From Deltaproteobacteria bacterium (lineage in GTDB: Bacteria; Myxococcota_A; Polyangia; GCA-2747355; JADLHG01), in contig JADLHG010000048.1 of assembly GCA_020848905.1 (NCBI GenBank), forward strand, positions 1 to 33,769: DNA of 33,769 bases, in the 5' to 3' direction. Under the pieces are notes generated by a model. That model made no database searches, was not told the origin of the DNA, and saw only the letters and a list, made by a program, of their open reading frames with translations. Of the stretch, positions 25,902 through 33,769 are shown in pieces. Numbering within the stretch: position 1 is the stretch's first letter; each line of letters opens with the position of its first letter. Made by a program: the position numbers and the translations under genes.

Positions 25902-26193
25902 CCTCGTAGCCGATCAGCGCGTGGAAGGCCGCCAGGTCCTGGGGGGCGCAGCCGCGCTTGCGAATCACCGTGATGGGGTTTCCCGAGAGCGTGGCCCGCA
26001 GCAGGAGCGCGGACGATTCGAGCGTCACGAGCGGCAGCTCGGCCTGCCGGGTCGGGGGACCGTACGCGGCAGCCAGGCGCTTCCACGCCAGCTCGGTCGC
26101 CTCGGGCGGAAGGTAGTACTTGAAGGTCTGCGGCTCGGGGCAGGCCAGGACCTCCTCGCGAAAGGGGCGCGTGACGACAGGCGGGGGTCTCAT
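25885..26193 (-). CDS. Hypothetical protein, 102 aa
   Basis: I do not recognise this protein. Its ATG overlaps the V4R gene's stop codon (ATGA) and its own 3' end overlaps the kinase start by 17 bases, which argues strongly for a real, translated gene. It has no signal peptide or membrane helix. Features are EEVLACPEPQTFKYYLPPEA, a central beta-rich stretch (LPLVTLESSALLLRATLSG) and a single Cys near the end (RKRGCAPQDL). A small partner or ligand-binding subunit for the kinase or the V4R-like protein is plausible from the coupling alone. Confidence 0.75.
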   Translation of the reverse strand: MRPPPVVTRPFREEVLACPEPQTFKYYLPPEATELAWKRLAAAYGPPTRQAELPLVTLESSALLLRATLSGNPITVIRKRGCAPQDLAAFHALIGYEDDATP

Positions 26194-27380
26194 TCGGGCA
26201 CCTCCACCTCGTGGCGGCAGGCGACGGCTCCCGTCCCCCGGCAGCCCGCCTCGAGCGCGTGGAACTGGCCGAAGCGCTCTCGCACCGAGCCCGCGCCGTA
26301 GATGAGCGCCATGAGGCCGGCCGCGACGCCGGTGAGCATCCAGCAGGAGGGCGCCGCGCTCCGGCCGCGATACGCGAGCTGGCCGCTCGCCTCGTAGCCG
26401 TTCGAGGTGGCGAGCGTGAGGCTCTCGGCGGGCTCGTGGCTCACGATCTGCCAGCGGCCCCAGCCGAGCGCGTTGCTCACCGCCACGACGCCGAAGAGCG
26501 CGTCCTGCTCCTCGCGCAGCATGGGTCCGACGAGCGCGTCCCATTCGGGAGACGAGATGACCCCGCCGAAGGTGTTGATGCCGCAGGTCTCGGCGTCGTG
26601 CTGGAGCTGCGCCTGCGCCGGGCGACCGAGGCCCTTTTGCGCCATCTCCTCGACGAAGCGCACGCTGACCAGGTTGTAGAAGTCCGCCGGCACGCTGGCG
26701 AGGTAGACGTTGAAGGCCGGGACCAGTCCCTGCGCGTTGCCCACGAGCGGCATCTTGGCGACCGCGGCGACGATCGCCTCTTCGTCAACGGTGGGCGAGC
26801 GCATGCCGCCGGCGAGCGAGGGAGGACAGGCGCAGGGCGCGACCCGCGGGAAGGTCGCGAGCGGGCTCGTGCGGTCGCGGGTCACGGCGAAGCGGCAGAC
26901 CTTCGCGCCTGCGGCCATGCACTCGACCTCGCGCACGCCGACCGGGGCGCCTTCTACGAGGGAGAGCGCGGCCTGCAGGTAGCCTTCGGTGAAGGAGCAG
27001 ACGGGCGAACGCCGCTCGGGGAAGCCTGCCCCCCAGCCTTCGACGAAGTGAGAGTGCGTGGCGACCACTGTCGGCTCGGCGAGCGATTCGTCGACGAGCG
27101 CGCCGTACCCGAGCGTGGAGTAGAGCGCCGTGGCGAGGGCCCGGCGATCGCCCGCGCCGTCTATCGATCGAAAGGCGCGGCCGAGGAGCTCCGCGAAGAC
27201 GCCCTCGGCAGTGGAGACGACGATCGCCTTGCCGTCCACCGCGGAGGCCGATTCGATGGTGCGCTGCAGCCGCGCGTTGTAGTGGTGGCAGTGAACGATC
27301 GTCTCGGCGTCGAGGACGCGCCGCCGGCCCGTGGCCTGGTCGAAGTGCAGGGCGAGGAGGGCGTCGAGGTCGGGGTGCAT
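26190..27380 (-). CDS. V4R-like ligand-binding protein, two-domain
   Basis: A 396-aa protein with two copies of a V4R (4-vinyl reductase) type pattern: SFTEGYLQAALSLVEGAPVG then EVECMAAGAKVCRF (around residues 130-170), and CWMLTGVAAGLMALIYGAGS then EAGCRGTGAVACRHEVEV at the C-terminus. V4R domains bind small hydrophobic molecules and often carry conserved Cys; here CMAAGAKVC and CRGTGAVAC are the paired Cys. I start it at 27380, with AAGGAG eight bases upstream; an ATG at 27404 overlaps the desulfurase stop but lacks a binding site. It sits between a NifS-like enzyme and a histidine kinase, so a sensor role, perhaps with a Cys-bound metal or sulfur ligand, is inferred. Confidence 0.75.
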   Translation of the reverse strand: MHPDLDALLALHFDQATGRRRVLDAETIVHCHHYNARLQRTIESASAVDGKAIVVSTAEGVFAELLGRAFRSIDGAGDRRALATALYSTLGYGALVDESLAEPTVVATHSHFVEGWGAGFPERRSPVCSFTEGYLQAALSLVEGAPVGVREVECMAAGAKVCRFAVTRDRTSPLATFPRVAPCACPPSLAGGMRSPTVDEEAIVAAVAKMPLVGNAQGLVPAFNVYLASVPADFYNLVSVRFVEEMAQKGLGRPAQAQLQHDAETCGINTFGGVISSPEWDALVGPMLREEQDALFGVVAVSNALGWGRWQIVSHEPAESLTLATSNGYEASGQLAYRGRSAAPSCWMLTGVAAGLMALIYGAGSVRERFGQFHALEAGCRGTGAVACRHEVEVPE

Positions 27381-27403
27381 CCGGTGGGCTCCTTCGGTTC
27401 GCA

Positions 27404-28603
27404 TCAGGCGAACAGCGGGGGGTGTTTCGCGGCCGCGGTCAGGGAACGGAGGAACGCGACCTCCTGCTGCAGCCGGCCGATGGCCTGGGTCAGCTCGATG
27501 GCCTTGGTGGTCTTGCCGAGCGAGAAGCGCACGACGGACGCGCGAAGTTCGAGCGGTACGCCGAGCGCTTCGATGACGTGGCTGATGCGGGCGTGGCCCT
27601 GGCTGCAGGCGGCTCCCGAGGAGAGCGCGAGGTCGGGCACGCGGGCGAGGAGCGCTTCGGCCTCCACGTCGGGGAAGGCCACGCTCAGGAGTCCGGGGGC
27701 GGCGTCGTCGGCGGAGGTGAGGATCTCGGTGCCCGGGATGGCCTTCGTGAGCCCGTCGCGCAGCCGCCCGGTAAGGACGGAGAGATAGGCTGCGGTGACG
27801 GCCTGGTCGTTTCGCGCCAGCTCACAGGCCTCGCCGAGGCCGACCACGAGCGGAACGGGCAGCGTTCCGGGGCGCAGGCCGCGCTGCTGCCCGCCGCCGA
27901 AGAAGCACGGGGCGAGCGGGGTGCCCCGTCGGACGTAGAGCGCGCCGATGCCCTGTGGGCCGCCGATCTTGTGCCCTGAGAGGGTGAGCAGGTCGACGCC
28001 CGCGTGGCGCATATCGACGGGGAGGCGGCCGACGGCTTGCGTGGCGTCGCAGTGGAAGAGCACCCCTCGGGCGCTGGTGAGGTGCGCGATGGCGGCGACG
28101 TTGTGGAGCGCGCCGGTCTCATTGTTCACCCACATGAGCGAGACGGCGAGGGTGTTGGGCCGGAGCGCGGCCTCGAGGGCGGCGAGCTCGACGTGGCCGC
28201 GGGCATCCACGGGGAGGACGGTGACGAGGAAGCCCTCTTCGGCGGCGAGGTGGCGGCAGACCTCGAGCACCGAGGCGTGCTCGGTGGCGCAGGTCACGAG
28301 GTGTCCTCGCTCGGGGCGAGCGCGGGCTGCGCCGAGGAGGGCGAGGTTGTTGGCTTCGGTGCCGCCGCTGGTGAAGAGGATCTCGTCGGGGGCGGCGCCG
28401 AGCGCGTCGGCCACCTTGTGCGCGGCGTGCTCGACCGCTTGTGCGGCGGCGCGCCCCGGGGCGTGGCTGCGATTGTGGGGGTTGGCGTAGAAGGCCTGCT
28501 CGGCCTCGACCATCGCATCGCTCACGCGCACGTCGAGCGGCGTGCTCGCGGCGTGGTCGAGGTAGATGACCTCCTCGCGAGTGCGGGCGCGGCTTCGGCT
28601 CAC
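27404..28603 (-). CDS. Cysteine desulfurase, NifS/IscS-like
   Basis: A 399-aa class V PLP aminotransferase. It begins near IYLDHAASTPLD, has the PLP Lys212 in SGHKIGG, His/Gln residues in HCDATQAVG, and the persulfide-forming Cys333 in SSGAACSQG; the catalytic set is complete. It should release sulfur from cysteine for Fe-S clusters or thiolation. The start is a GTG at 28603 without an obvious binding site; a GAGGAGG just before the conserved IYLDHAA suggests that the native start might be nearby. It heads a four-gene overlapping operon and no IscU-type scaffold gene is nearby, so a role in maturing a sensor's metal or sulfur centre is possible. Confidence 0.9.
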   Translation of the reverse strand: MSRSRARTREEVIYLDHAASTPLDVRVSDAMVEAEQAFYANPHNRSHAPGRAAAQAVEHAAHKVADALGAAPDEILFTSGGTEANNLALLGAARARPERGHLVTCATEHASVLEVCRHLAAEEGFLVTVLPVDARGHVELAALEAALRPNTLAVSLMWVNNETGALHNVAAIAHLTSARGVLFHCDATQAVGRLPVDMRHAGVDLLTLSGHKIGGPQGIGALYVRRGTPLAPCFFGGGQQRGLRPGTLPVPLVVGLGEACELARNDQAVTAAYLSVLTGRLRDGLTKAIPGTEILTSADDAAPGLLSVAFPDVEAEALLARVPDLALSSGAACSQGHARISHVIEALGVPLELRASVVRFSLGKTTKAIELTQAIGRLQQEVAFLRSLTAAAKHPPLFA

Positions 28604-28892
28604 GATCAGGCCATCGACGGCTGCCGCGTCCCGTTAAGGCTCGGCGCGTGGAGCGCCGCGCCCAACCCCTTGGCCCACCACGCAGTTCTTGCGCGAACCG
28701 GCCTCCTCCCCGCGCGTGACAGCCTGTCCCGACCACCCCGCTCCCCCGCCCGGAACCGGGCCAAACTGACTCCCCCCCTCTCCCGGGTTGATTCGCTCCC
28801 CACCGGGGTTGATTCCTGGGCCGCGAAATCTCGGGGAATGGTGCGCGTCGGCGACCCTTGCAACCCGGCGCACTTGCTGCATGCTGGAGGGC
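28604..28892. other. Divergent intergenic region upstream of the desulfurase and HemN-like genes
   Basis: This 289-base gap separates divergent operons and must hold their promoters. I searched for sigma-54 sites and FNR-type dyads and saw none. It contains two REP-like copies at 28780-28814. Confidence 0.5.
28780..28814. repeat. Two REP-like copies upstream of the HemN-like gene
   Basis: CCCGGGTTGATT and CCGGGGTTGATT occur 20 bases apart. They share the core found next to the RAYT gene (CGCACCCGGGTTGATT and its inverse AACAACCCCGGTGCGGG). Confidence 0.6.
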
Positions 28893-30278
28893 ATGGAAAG
28901 CATCGCCGTACATCTGCCCTCGGAGCTCTTCGAACGGTACGCCCGGCCGGGCCCCCGCTACACCAGCTACCCTCCGGCGACCCAGTGGACACACGAGGTC
29001 GGGCCGGAGGAGCTGACGCGGCGTCTGGCGCTCGCGGACACGCGTGCCGACGAGCCGGTCTCCTTCTACGTCCACTTGCCGTTCTGCCGTCGCCTCTGCA
29101 CCTACTGCGGCTGCAACGTGGTGGTCACGAACCGACACGAGCGAGTGGACCGGTACCTCGGTTACGTGGCGCGGGAGATGGACCTCGTCGGGGCGCACCT
29201 CCGCCGACGCCGGAAGGTGGCTCAGCTCCACCTGGGGGGCGGGACTCCGACCTTCCTCGACGAGCGGCAGCTCCTTCAGCTCTGGCGCGAGGTAACCGCA
29301 CGTTTCGAGATCTTGCCCGAGGCCGAGGTGGCGCTCGAGGCCGACCCCGTCGTGACGACGACGGAGCAGCTTGCGCTCCTGCGGGGGCTCGGCTTCAACC
29401 GCCTCAGCATGGGGATCCAGGACTTCACCGCCGAGGTGCAGGAGTACGTGGGGCGCATTCAGTCCGTGGAGCAGACGCGGCGCCTCTACGAGTACGCCCG
29501 CAAGATCGGCTATCAGGGGATGAACTTCGACCTGATCTACGGCCTGCCGAAGCAGCGGCTCGAGACGTTCGATCGGACGCTCGACGAGGTCCTCGGGATG
29601 CGCCCGGACCGCGTGGCGCTCTTCAACTACGCCCACGTGCCGTGGATGCGCCCGCACCAGAAGAAGTTCGACGAGGCGCTGATCCCGAGGCCGCCGGAGA
29701 AGCTCGAGCTCTTTCAGCACGCGCGCCAACGTTTTCTCGCGGCCGGCTACGTCGTGATCGGCATGGACCATTTTGCGCTTCCCGAGGACGAGCTGAGCCG
29801 CGCGCGCGTGGCGCGACGGCTGCACCGGAACTTCCAGGGCTATACCGTGCTGCCTTCGAGCGACCTGCTGGCCTTCGGCGTGACCGGGATCAGCGATGTG
29901 GCGGGGTGCTACGCGCAGAACCTGAAGCCGCTCGCCGAATACTACCGGCGCCTCGACGAGGGTCGGCTCGTTACCGAGCGCGGGTGGGTCATGACCGACG
30001 AGGACCGCGTGCGTCGGGAGCTCATCGAGCGCGTGATGTGCAACTTCTACGTGGACCTCGACGAGCTGGCGCGGGCGCACGGGATCGACGCGGGACAGGC
30101 CTTCGATCGAGAGCTCGAGGAGCTCGACGCCATGCAGGAGGGGGGTCTCCTTGTCCGCCGGGGGCGCACCGTCGAGGTCACTCCCCTCGGGCAGATGCTG
30201 GTGCGAAACATCGCCATGGTCTTCGATCCTTACCTGCGGCAGGCACCGAGGACGCAGGCCTTCTCCAGCACGATCTGA
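28893..30278 (+). CDS. hemN: Oxygen-independent coproporphyrinogen III oxidase-like radical SAM protein (HemN-type)
   Basis: A 461-aa radical SAM enzyme close to the usual HemN length. The N-terminal GPRYTSYPPATQW and the cluster motif CRRLCTYCGC (Cys65, Cys69, Cys72, Cys74) are those of true HemN rather than HemW, and NYAHVPWMRPHQ, GMDHFALP and NFQGYTV follow in the family's order. It should convert coproporphyrinogen III to protoporphyrinogen IX without oxygen, supplying heme under anoxia. The ATG at 28893 has GGAGG just upstream. It is divergent from the desulfurase operon; Fe-S supply and anaerobic heme synthesis would fit together. Confidence 0.93.
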   Translation: MESIAVHLPSELFERYARPGPRYTSYPPATQWTHEVGPEELTRRLALADTRADEPVSFYVHLPFCRRLCTYCGCNVVVTNRHERVDRYLGYVAREMDLVGAHLRRRRKVAQLHLGGGTPTFLDERQLLQLWREVTARFEILPEAEVALEADPVVTTTEQLALLRGLGFNRLSMGIQDFTAEVQEYVGRIQSVEQTRRLYEYARKIGYQGMNFDLIYGLPKQRLETFDRTLDEVLGMRPDRVALFNYAHVPWMRPHQKKFDEALIPRPPEKLELFQHARQRFLAAGYVVIGMDHFALPEDELSRARVARRLHRNFQGYTVLPSSDLLAFGVTGISDVAGCYAQNLKPLAEYYRRLDEGRLVTERGWVMTDEDRVRRELIERVMCNFYVDLDELARAHGIDAGQAFDRELEELDAMQEGGLLVRRGRTVEVTPLGQMLVRNIAMVFDPYLRQAPRTQAFSSTI

Positions 30279-30358
30279 CGCGCGTGGGCGAGGCACCTGG
30301 ACCGGGCGCTGGGGCCCGATCTTCCGACCCACGAACGAGTGGATCAGCGCTGCGGTCG

Positions 30359-31711
30359 GTGACCGTGACCTACCTCGTGGCGCTCGTCCTGCTGGGAGCG
30401 CTGGCGGCGATCACCTACCGTCTGCTCACCGCGCGCATCAGTACCGGGCACGGTCGCGCGGCGCTCTTGAATCGTACGGCGCGTCATCGCTGGCTCATCA
30501 AGCAGGCCTCGTTCGACGCGCTGAAGGTGATGGCGGCGAGCGAACCGGACGAGCGCGCCCGCTCCTTGTCGGCGTTGCGAGGGTCGACGGAGGATCTGGA
30601 GCGACACGCTGAGACGTTGGCTCGGGAGTACGCTGTGCTTCGCGGCGGCGTGCGTTCGGGCGGTGCGGAAGGGCAAGGCGCCCTGCTGGCGGAGGTGGCC
30701 CAGTATGCCCGCTATCTCCGGGCTGTGGCGACGGACGATGCGGCGCTGTCGTCTCGTGGCATCGACGCAGTCCTGGCGGGAATATTGAGCCACGAGCGTG
30801 CGCTGATCTCGTCGCTCGAGCGGCTCGTGGCAGAGCACGCGCGCGAGTCCGATAGCTCGGTGGGCCGCCTGCAAACGCTCGCTGGCTGGTCGCTCGGCGG
30901 CACGCTGACGTTGCTCGTGCTGGTCGGGCTTTTCCTGTTTCGGCCGCTCGTCGGCCGGCTGCGTCGCGAGTCGGCCATGGTCGCCGAGGCCGAGGAGAAG
31001 ATGCGCCAGCTCGCGGTGGAGTATGGGCGCCTGGAGCGGCTCGCCGTGACGGGGGAGCTGGCGGCGTTTGCGGTGCACGAGATCCGCACTCCGCTGAATG
31101 CGCTGGCCATCAACACGCAGCAGATCCTGCGCCTCGGGCGACGCAATCAACCGGGCGACCAGGAGAAGGCGCGCGCTCTTACCGAGACCCTGCTCGTCGA
31201 GGTCGAGCGGCTGAACAAGATGGTGGAGGAGCACTTGCTCACGCGGCGGCCAGCGAAGCTCGATCGCGTCGAGCCGGTGCTGGCCAACGCCGTGCTCGTC
31301 GAAGGATTGCACATGATCCAGCACGAGCTCGAGGCGCACGGAGTAATCGTGCGAGAGGAGCTCGATCCGCAGCTTCCGACCGTGGACACAGATCCGCTGC
31401 TGCTGCGGCAGGTCTTGCTGAACATCCTCGTCAACGCCGTCCAGGCGATGCCCGACGGGGGCGAGTTGGTGGTGCACACGAGCGCAACGGGCCGCGAGGT
31501 GGCGGTGCGCATTACGGACAGCGGGCCCGGCATTCCCTCGGAGGATCACGAGCGCATCTTCAAGCCTTTCGTCACGACCAAACCGCAAGGCACGGGGCTC
31601 GGCCTCGCCGTCTGCGCGCGCATCGTGAACGAGATGCGCGGCGCCATCACCGTCGAGTCCGCCCCCGGACGCGGAGCGACCTTTGTCGTGCGCCTGCCCC
31701 GACGGGTCTAG
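30359..31711 (+). CDS. Membrane-bound sensor histidine kinase
   Basis: A 450-aa kinase with a first membrane helix directly at the N-terminus (VTYLVALVLLGALAAITY), an extracytoplasmic helical sensor region of about 150 residues, a second helix (GGTLTLLVLVGLFLF) and a cytoplasmic kinase core. The H-box is AVHEIRTPLNAL with His240, the N-box LLNILVNAVQAM, and the G-boxes DSGPGIPS and GTGLGLAV. It resembles NtrB/ZraS-type kinases that feed sigma-54 activators, but the only such activator in the window lacks a receiver domain. The start is uncertain: GTG at 30359, GTG at 30365 or GTG at 30284 are all possible and none has a clear binding site. It follows the HemN-like gene by 80 bases. Confidence 0.88.
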   Translation: MTVTYLVALVLLGALAAITYRLLTARISTGHGRAALLNRTARHRWLIKQASFDALKVMAASEPDERARSLSALRGSTEDLERHAETLAREYAVLRGGVRSGGAEGQGALLAEVAQYARYLRAVATDDAALSSRGIDAVLAGILSHERALISSLERLVAEHARESDSSVGRLQTLAGWSLGGTLTLLVLVGLFLFRPLVGRLRRESAMVAEAEEKMRQLAVEYGRLERLAVTGELAAFAVHEIRTPLNALAINTQQILRLGRRNQPGDQEKARALTETLLVEVERLNKMVEEHLLTRRPAKLDRVEPVLANAVLVEGLHMIQHELEAHGVIVREELDPQLPTVDTDPLLLRQVLLNILVNAVQAMPDGGELVVHTSATGREVAVRITDSGPGIPSEDHERIFKPFVTTKPQGTGLGLAVCARIVNEMRGAITVESAPGRGATFVVRLPRRV

Positions 31712-31728
31712 TCGCTCGCACCCGCTAG

Positions 31729-31824
31729 TCGCCGCACCCGGGTTGATTTGCAGTTGTCGCACCCTGCAGTTGTCGCACCCGGGTTGATTGGCGCGTTCGG
31801 CAGTTGTCGCACCCGGGTTGATTT
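31729..31824. repeat. REP-like repeat cluster upstream of the RAYT gene
   Basis: Three copies of CGCACCCGGGTTGATT (at 31733, 31774 and 31808), plus a truncated one, separated by CAGTTGTCG and short spacers. The core is the inverse complement of that in the cluster downstream of the transposase, so the gene is flanked by opposite orientations of the same repeat. Confidence 0.85.
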
Positions 31825-31909
31825 GCGCGTTCCGTCGCTTCGCCGGGGTTGTGCCCTGAGGGTTGTGCCGCGGAAGCAACCGCTGCGAGGGCGCGCCGAG
31901 AACGGGTAC

Positions 31910-32812
31910 ATGTCCATGCCACGACAAGTGATAGCCGGGAGCACCTATCTCGTAACGCGGCGCTGCACCCAGCGGCAATTCTGGCTGCGGCCGTGTACGC
32001 GGACCAATGAAGTGGTCGCCTTCTGCTTCGCGTGGGCAGCGGAGCTCACAGGCGTAGAGATTCACGCCATCTGTGTGCTCTCCAATCATCTGCACGCCGT
32101 GGTGACCGACCCGGAGGGTCAGCTGCCTGAGTTCATGCGCATTGCTCACGTCTACGTTGCCAAGTGCATCAATGCGTCCTACGGCCGCTGGGAGAACCTA
32201 TGGGCGTCCGAGCCACCCAGTGCGGTACGACTCGAGGGTGAACGGGACGTGCTCGACAAGATCTCCTACTGCCTGGCCAACCCGGTCCTGTCCGGCCTCG
32301 TACGGCGCGGGCGCGAGTGGCCCGGGCTGCGGAGTTCGCCGCGGGACCTGGCAGGAACCTCCCGGATAGTCCGACGCCCCGCCGTGTTCTTCAGGACCGA
32401 CGGCACGGTACCCGAGCGACTGGAACTCCGTCACCGCAGACCCTCGATCTTCTTGCATCTGACGGATGATCAGTTGGTAGAGCGTGTTCGGCAGGCAGTG
32501 CATGAGCGTGAGTCGGATGCGCGCCGAGAACACGCTCTCTCGGGCCGAGCGATTCTCGGTATTCACGCCTTGCTCACGCAGGACCCGGGTGGGAAGCCCA
32601 GGACACCGGCACCTCACCGCAACATCGCACCGCGCATCGCCGCCAAGAACAAGTGGGCCCGAGCGGAGGCCCTCAGGCGCCTTCGTAGTTTCCTTGAGGA
32701 GTACCGCGCGGCCTACGAGCAATTCAAGATTGGCCTGCGCGACGTCATCTTTCCGTTCGGTACCTACGCGATGCGTGCGCGACACGCGGTTCTGGTCGCT
32801 GGAACGAGCTAG
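31910..32812 (+). CDS. REP-associated tyrosine transposase (RAYT, Y1/HUH type)
   Basis: A 300-aa protein with the Y1 transposase fold: MPRQVIAGSTYLVTRRC at the start, the metal-binding HUH motif NHLHAVV (His60, His62) and the catalytic Tyr120 in SYCLANPVLSGLV. RAYTs are single-domain relatives of the IS200/IS605 transposases that process REP hairpins as single strands. The long C-terminus, about 140 residues beyond the core, is of unknown role. Two in-frame ATGs lie close together (31910 and 31916); I use the first. The flanking copies of a REP-like hairpin are the expected substrate. Lower GC than the island suggests separate ancestry. Confidence 0.88.
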   Translation: MSMPRQVIAGSTYLVTRRCTQRQFWLRPCTRTNEVVAFCFAWAAELTGVEIHAICVLSNHLHAVVTDPEGQLPEFMRIAHVYVAKCINASYGRWENLWASEPPSAVRLEGERDVLDKISYCLANPVLSGLVRRGREWPGLRSSPRDLAGTSRIVRRPAVFFRTDGTVPERLELRHRRPSIFLHLTDDQLVERVRQAVHERESDARREHALSGRAILGIHALLTQDPGGKPRTPAPHRNIAPRIAAKNKWARAEALRRLRSFLEEYRAAYEQFKIGLRDVIFPFGTYAMRARHAVLVAGTS

Positions 32813-33050
32813 GGTGTCGGCACTGTCCCGGCGGCTGGAGAGAAGGTGCCGCCGTGCTGCTCGGAGACGGTATGGGTCGCTTTCCCAGTGCCACCGGCGA
32901 AGTCTTGCGCTGCCGAGCTCTGGACGTCGCAGGTCGTCGCGCGCGCCCGCGGTGCCGGTGGCCTTCCGTCCCAGGAGGATGGAAGCGAAGCGCGCCGCGC
33001 ACGCAGACCCCCGGTGTGGATCGTCTGAGCCCACTGGTTTCTGGCAGCCG
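32813..33050. other. Intergenic stretch downstream of the RAYT gene
   Basis: About 240 bases between the RAYT stop codon and the first REP-like hairpin. I see no supportable gene. CGGCAC and GTGCCG near 32819-32854 could pair as an imperfect hairpin, which might be part of the element's end. Confidence 0.35.
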
Positions 33051-33260
33051 TTGCGCGGGTGCGCCTGGGCGAGCGAACAACCCCGGTGCGGGCGATTCGG
33101 GGCGAGCGAACAACCCCGGTGCGGGTTATTGGGCGGGCGAACAACCCCGGTGCGGGTTATTATTGGTGCGGGTTATTCGCCGAAGGCCGTTGCGCGGGTG
33201 CGCCTGGGCGAGCGAACAACCCCGGTGCGGGTTATTCGAGCGGCGGTGCGGGTTATTCGA
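33051..33260 (+). repeat. REP-like repeat cluster downstream of the RAYT gene
   Basis: Four copies of AACAACCCCGGTGCGGG, most extended to GCGGGTTATT, plus two truncated ones. AACAACCC and GGGTTATT pair (one G-U) around CGGTGC, giving a compact hairpin. Longer copies begin with GCGGGTGCGCCTGGGCGAGC, so a 45-50 bp unit was duplicated. Confidence 0.88.
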
Positions 33261-33271
33261 GCGGCGGGATC

Positions 33272-33484
33272 AAACTTGTCGCCCGCCGCTACGAGCGCGG
33301 CAGCATGCTCATCACCACCAACCAGGTCGTGACGCAGTGGGGCACGGTCTTCGGCGACGATGTCCTCGCCGCAGCCGTCCTCGACCGACTCTTGCATCAC
33401 GCCCACACCCTGATGGTCCAGGGCGATAGCTTCCGGCTCAGGCAGCGCCGCAAGGCGGGCCTGACCCAAACGAAGAAATCCTAA
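33272..33484 (+). pseudogene. IS21-family IstB fragment, C-terminal end only
   Basis: About 70 codons matching the C-terminal end of IstB, the ATPase helper of IS21 elements: LVARRYERGSMLITTNQ, then EWG-like TQWGTVFGDDV and LLHHAHTLMVQGDSFRLR. The N-terminal three quarters, including the Walker motifs, are missing; the frame runs upstream directly into REP-like repeat DNA. It is therefore a dead remnant, probably cut by the repeat cluster. Confidence 0.8.
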
Positions 33485-33496
33485 TCGGGAGCCCGG

Positions 33497-33548
33497 AGGG
33501 GGTCAGTTTTAGTGACGCAACGGGGTCAGAAGTTACTGGCGCTTGACA

Positions 33549-33551
<3 letters not shown>
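33497..33551 (+). mobile_element. Right-end remnant of an IS21-type element
   Basis: Two copies of GGGGTCAG, the first continuing as TTTTAGTGACG, lie just after the istB fragment. Repeated GGTCAGTTTT-type motifs near the end of the element are what I know from IS21 termini. The end was not checked against a reference element. Confidence 0.45.

Positions 33552-33769
<218 letters not shown>

Noticed and set aside
28785-28814. FNR-type site (TTGAT-N4-ATCAA) before the HemN-like gene
   Set aside because: Both TTGATT elements are in the same orientation and 20 bases apart, so no FNR dyad is formed; they fit the REP-like repeat family better.
28840-28880. Sigma-54 promoter before the HemN-like gene
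   Set aside because: TTGC elements are present, but no GG lies at the required distance; the gaps are seven or eight bases instead of ten.
28004-30350. Upstream part of a continuous plus-strand frame leading into the membrane histidine kinase
   Set aside because: It runs antisense to the desulfurase and out of frame through the HemN-like gene. Only the part after about 30284-30359 is protein-like.

Overview
The window is a high-GC stretch that looks chromosomal and most resembles a myxobacterium-like lineage (Myxococcota/Polyangia or a close relative). The evidence for that is the large multidomain hybrid kinases, several lipoproteins with Gly/Ser/Asp-rich linkers, a MYXO-CTERM-like Cys/transmembrane/Arg segment in one protein, and heavy use of sigma-54. 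The taxonomic assignment is inference from gene content.

Layout. (a) 272-2628, minus strand: a metallo-beta-lactamase-fold hydrolase and a GAF/AAA+/Fis sigma-54 activator in one operon. (b) 2827-10497: ordinary accessory genes, namely a lipoprotein, an enoyl/dienoyl-CoA-reductase-like SDR, a three-receiver hybrid histidine kinase and a GH36-like lipoprotein. (c) 10617-24154: a stress island with five ATP-binding-type universal stress proteins (USPs), two CBS-pair proteins, a hemerythrin-like protein fused to a membrane-anchor segment, an archaeo-eukaryotic-type primase with a four-Cys C-terminal domain, a xylose-isomerase/AP-endonuclease-like TIM barrel, an HtrA-like lipoprotein protease, FtsH, a heme-copper-oxidase subunit I homologue without the helix VII histidine pair, a 75-aa unknown and a small lipoprotein. 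(d) 24300-28603, minus strand: a tightly overlapping four-gene operon, NifS-like desulfurase, V4R-like protein, 102-aa unknown and PAS histidine kinase. (e) 28893-31711: a HemN-like radical SAM protein and a membrane histidine kinase. (f) 31725-33769: a REP-associated tyrosine transposase (RAYT) flanked by its probable REP-like hairpins, which interrupt or abut remnants of IS21- and IS3-family elements.

The main observation is a regulatory one. By eye I find eleven 16-base matches to the sigma-54 -24/-12 promoter (TGG-N8-TTGC[A/T] with strict spacing). Ten lie in front of island (c) transcription units, which together cover every gene of that island. The eleventh lies in front of the operon that encodes the local sigma-54 activator. 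The simplest model is a self-contained, autoregulated sigma-54 regulon for stress or low-oxygen/NO survival: the GAF-type activator switches on USPs, CBS sensors, proteases (FtsH, HtrA), a hemerythrin-like iron protein, a degenerate oxidase-like protein and a repair/primase pair. The promoter pattern is seen directly; the activator-to-regulon link and the inducing signal are inferences.
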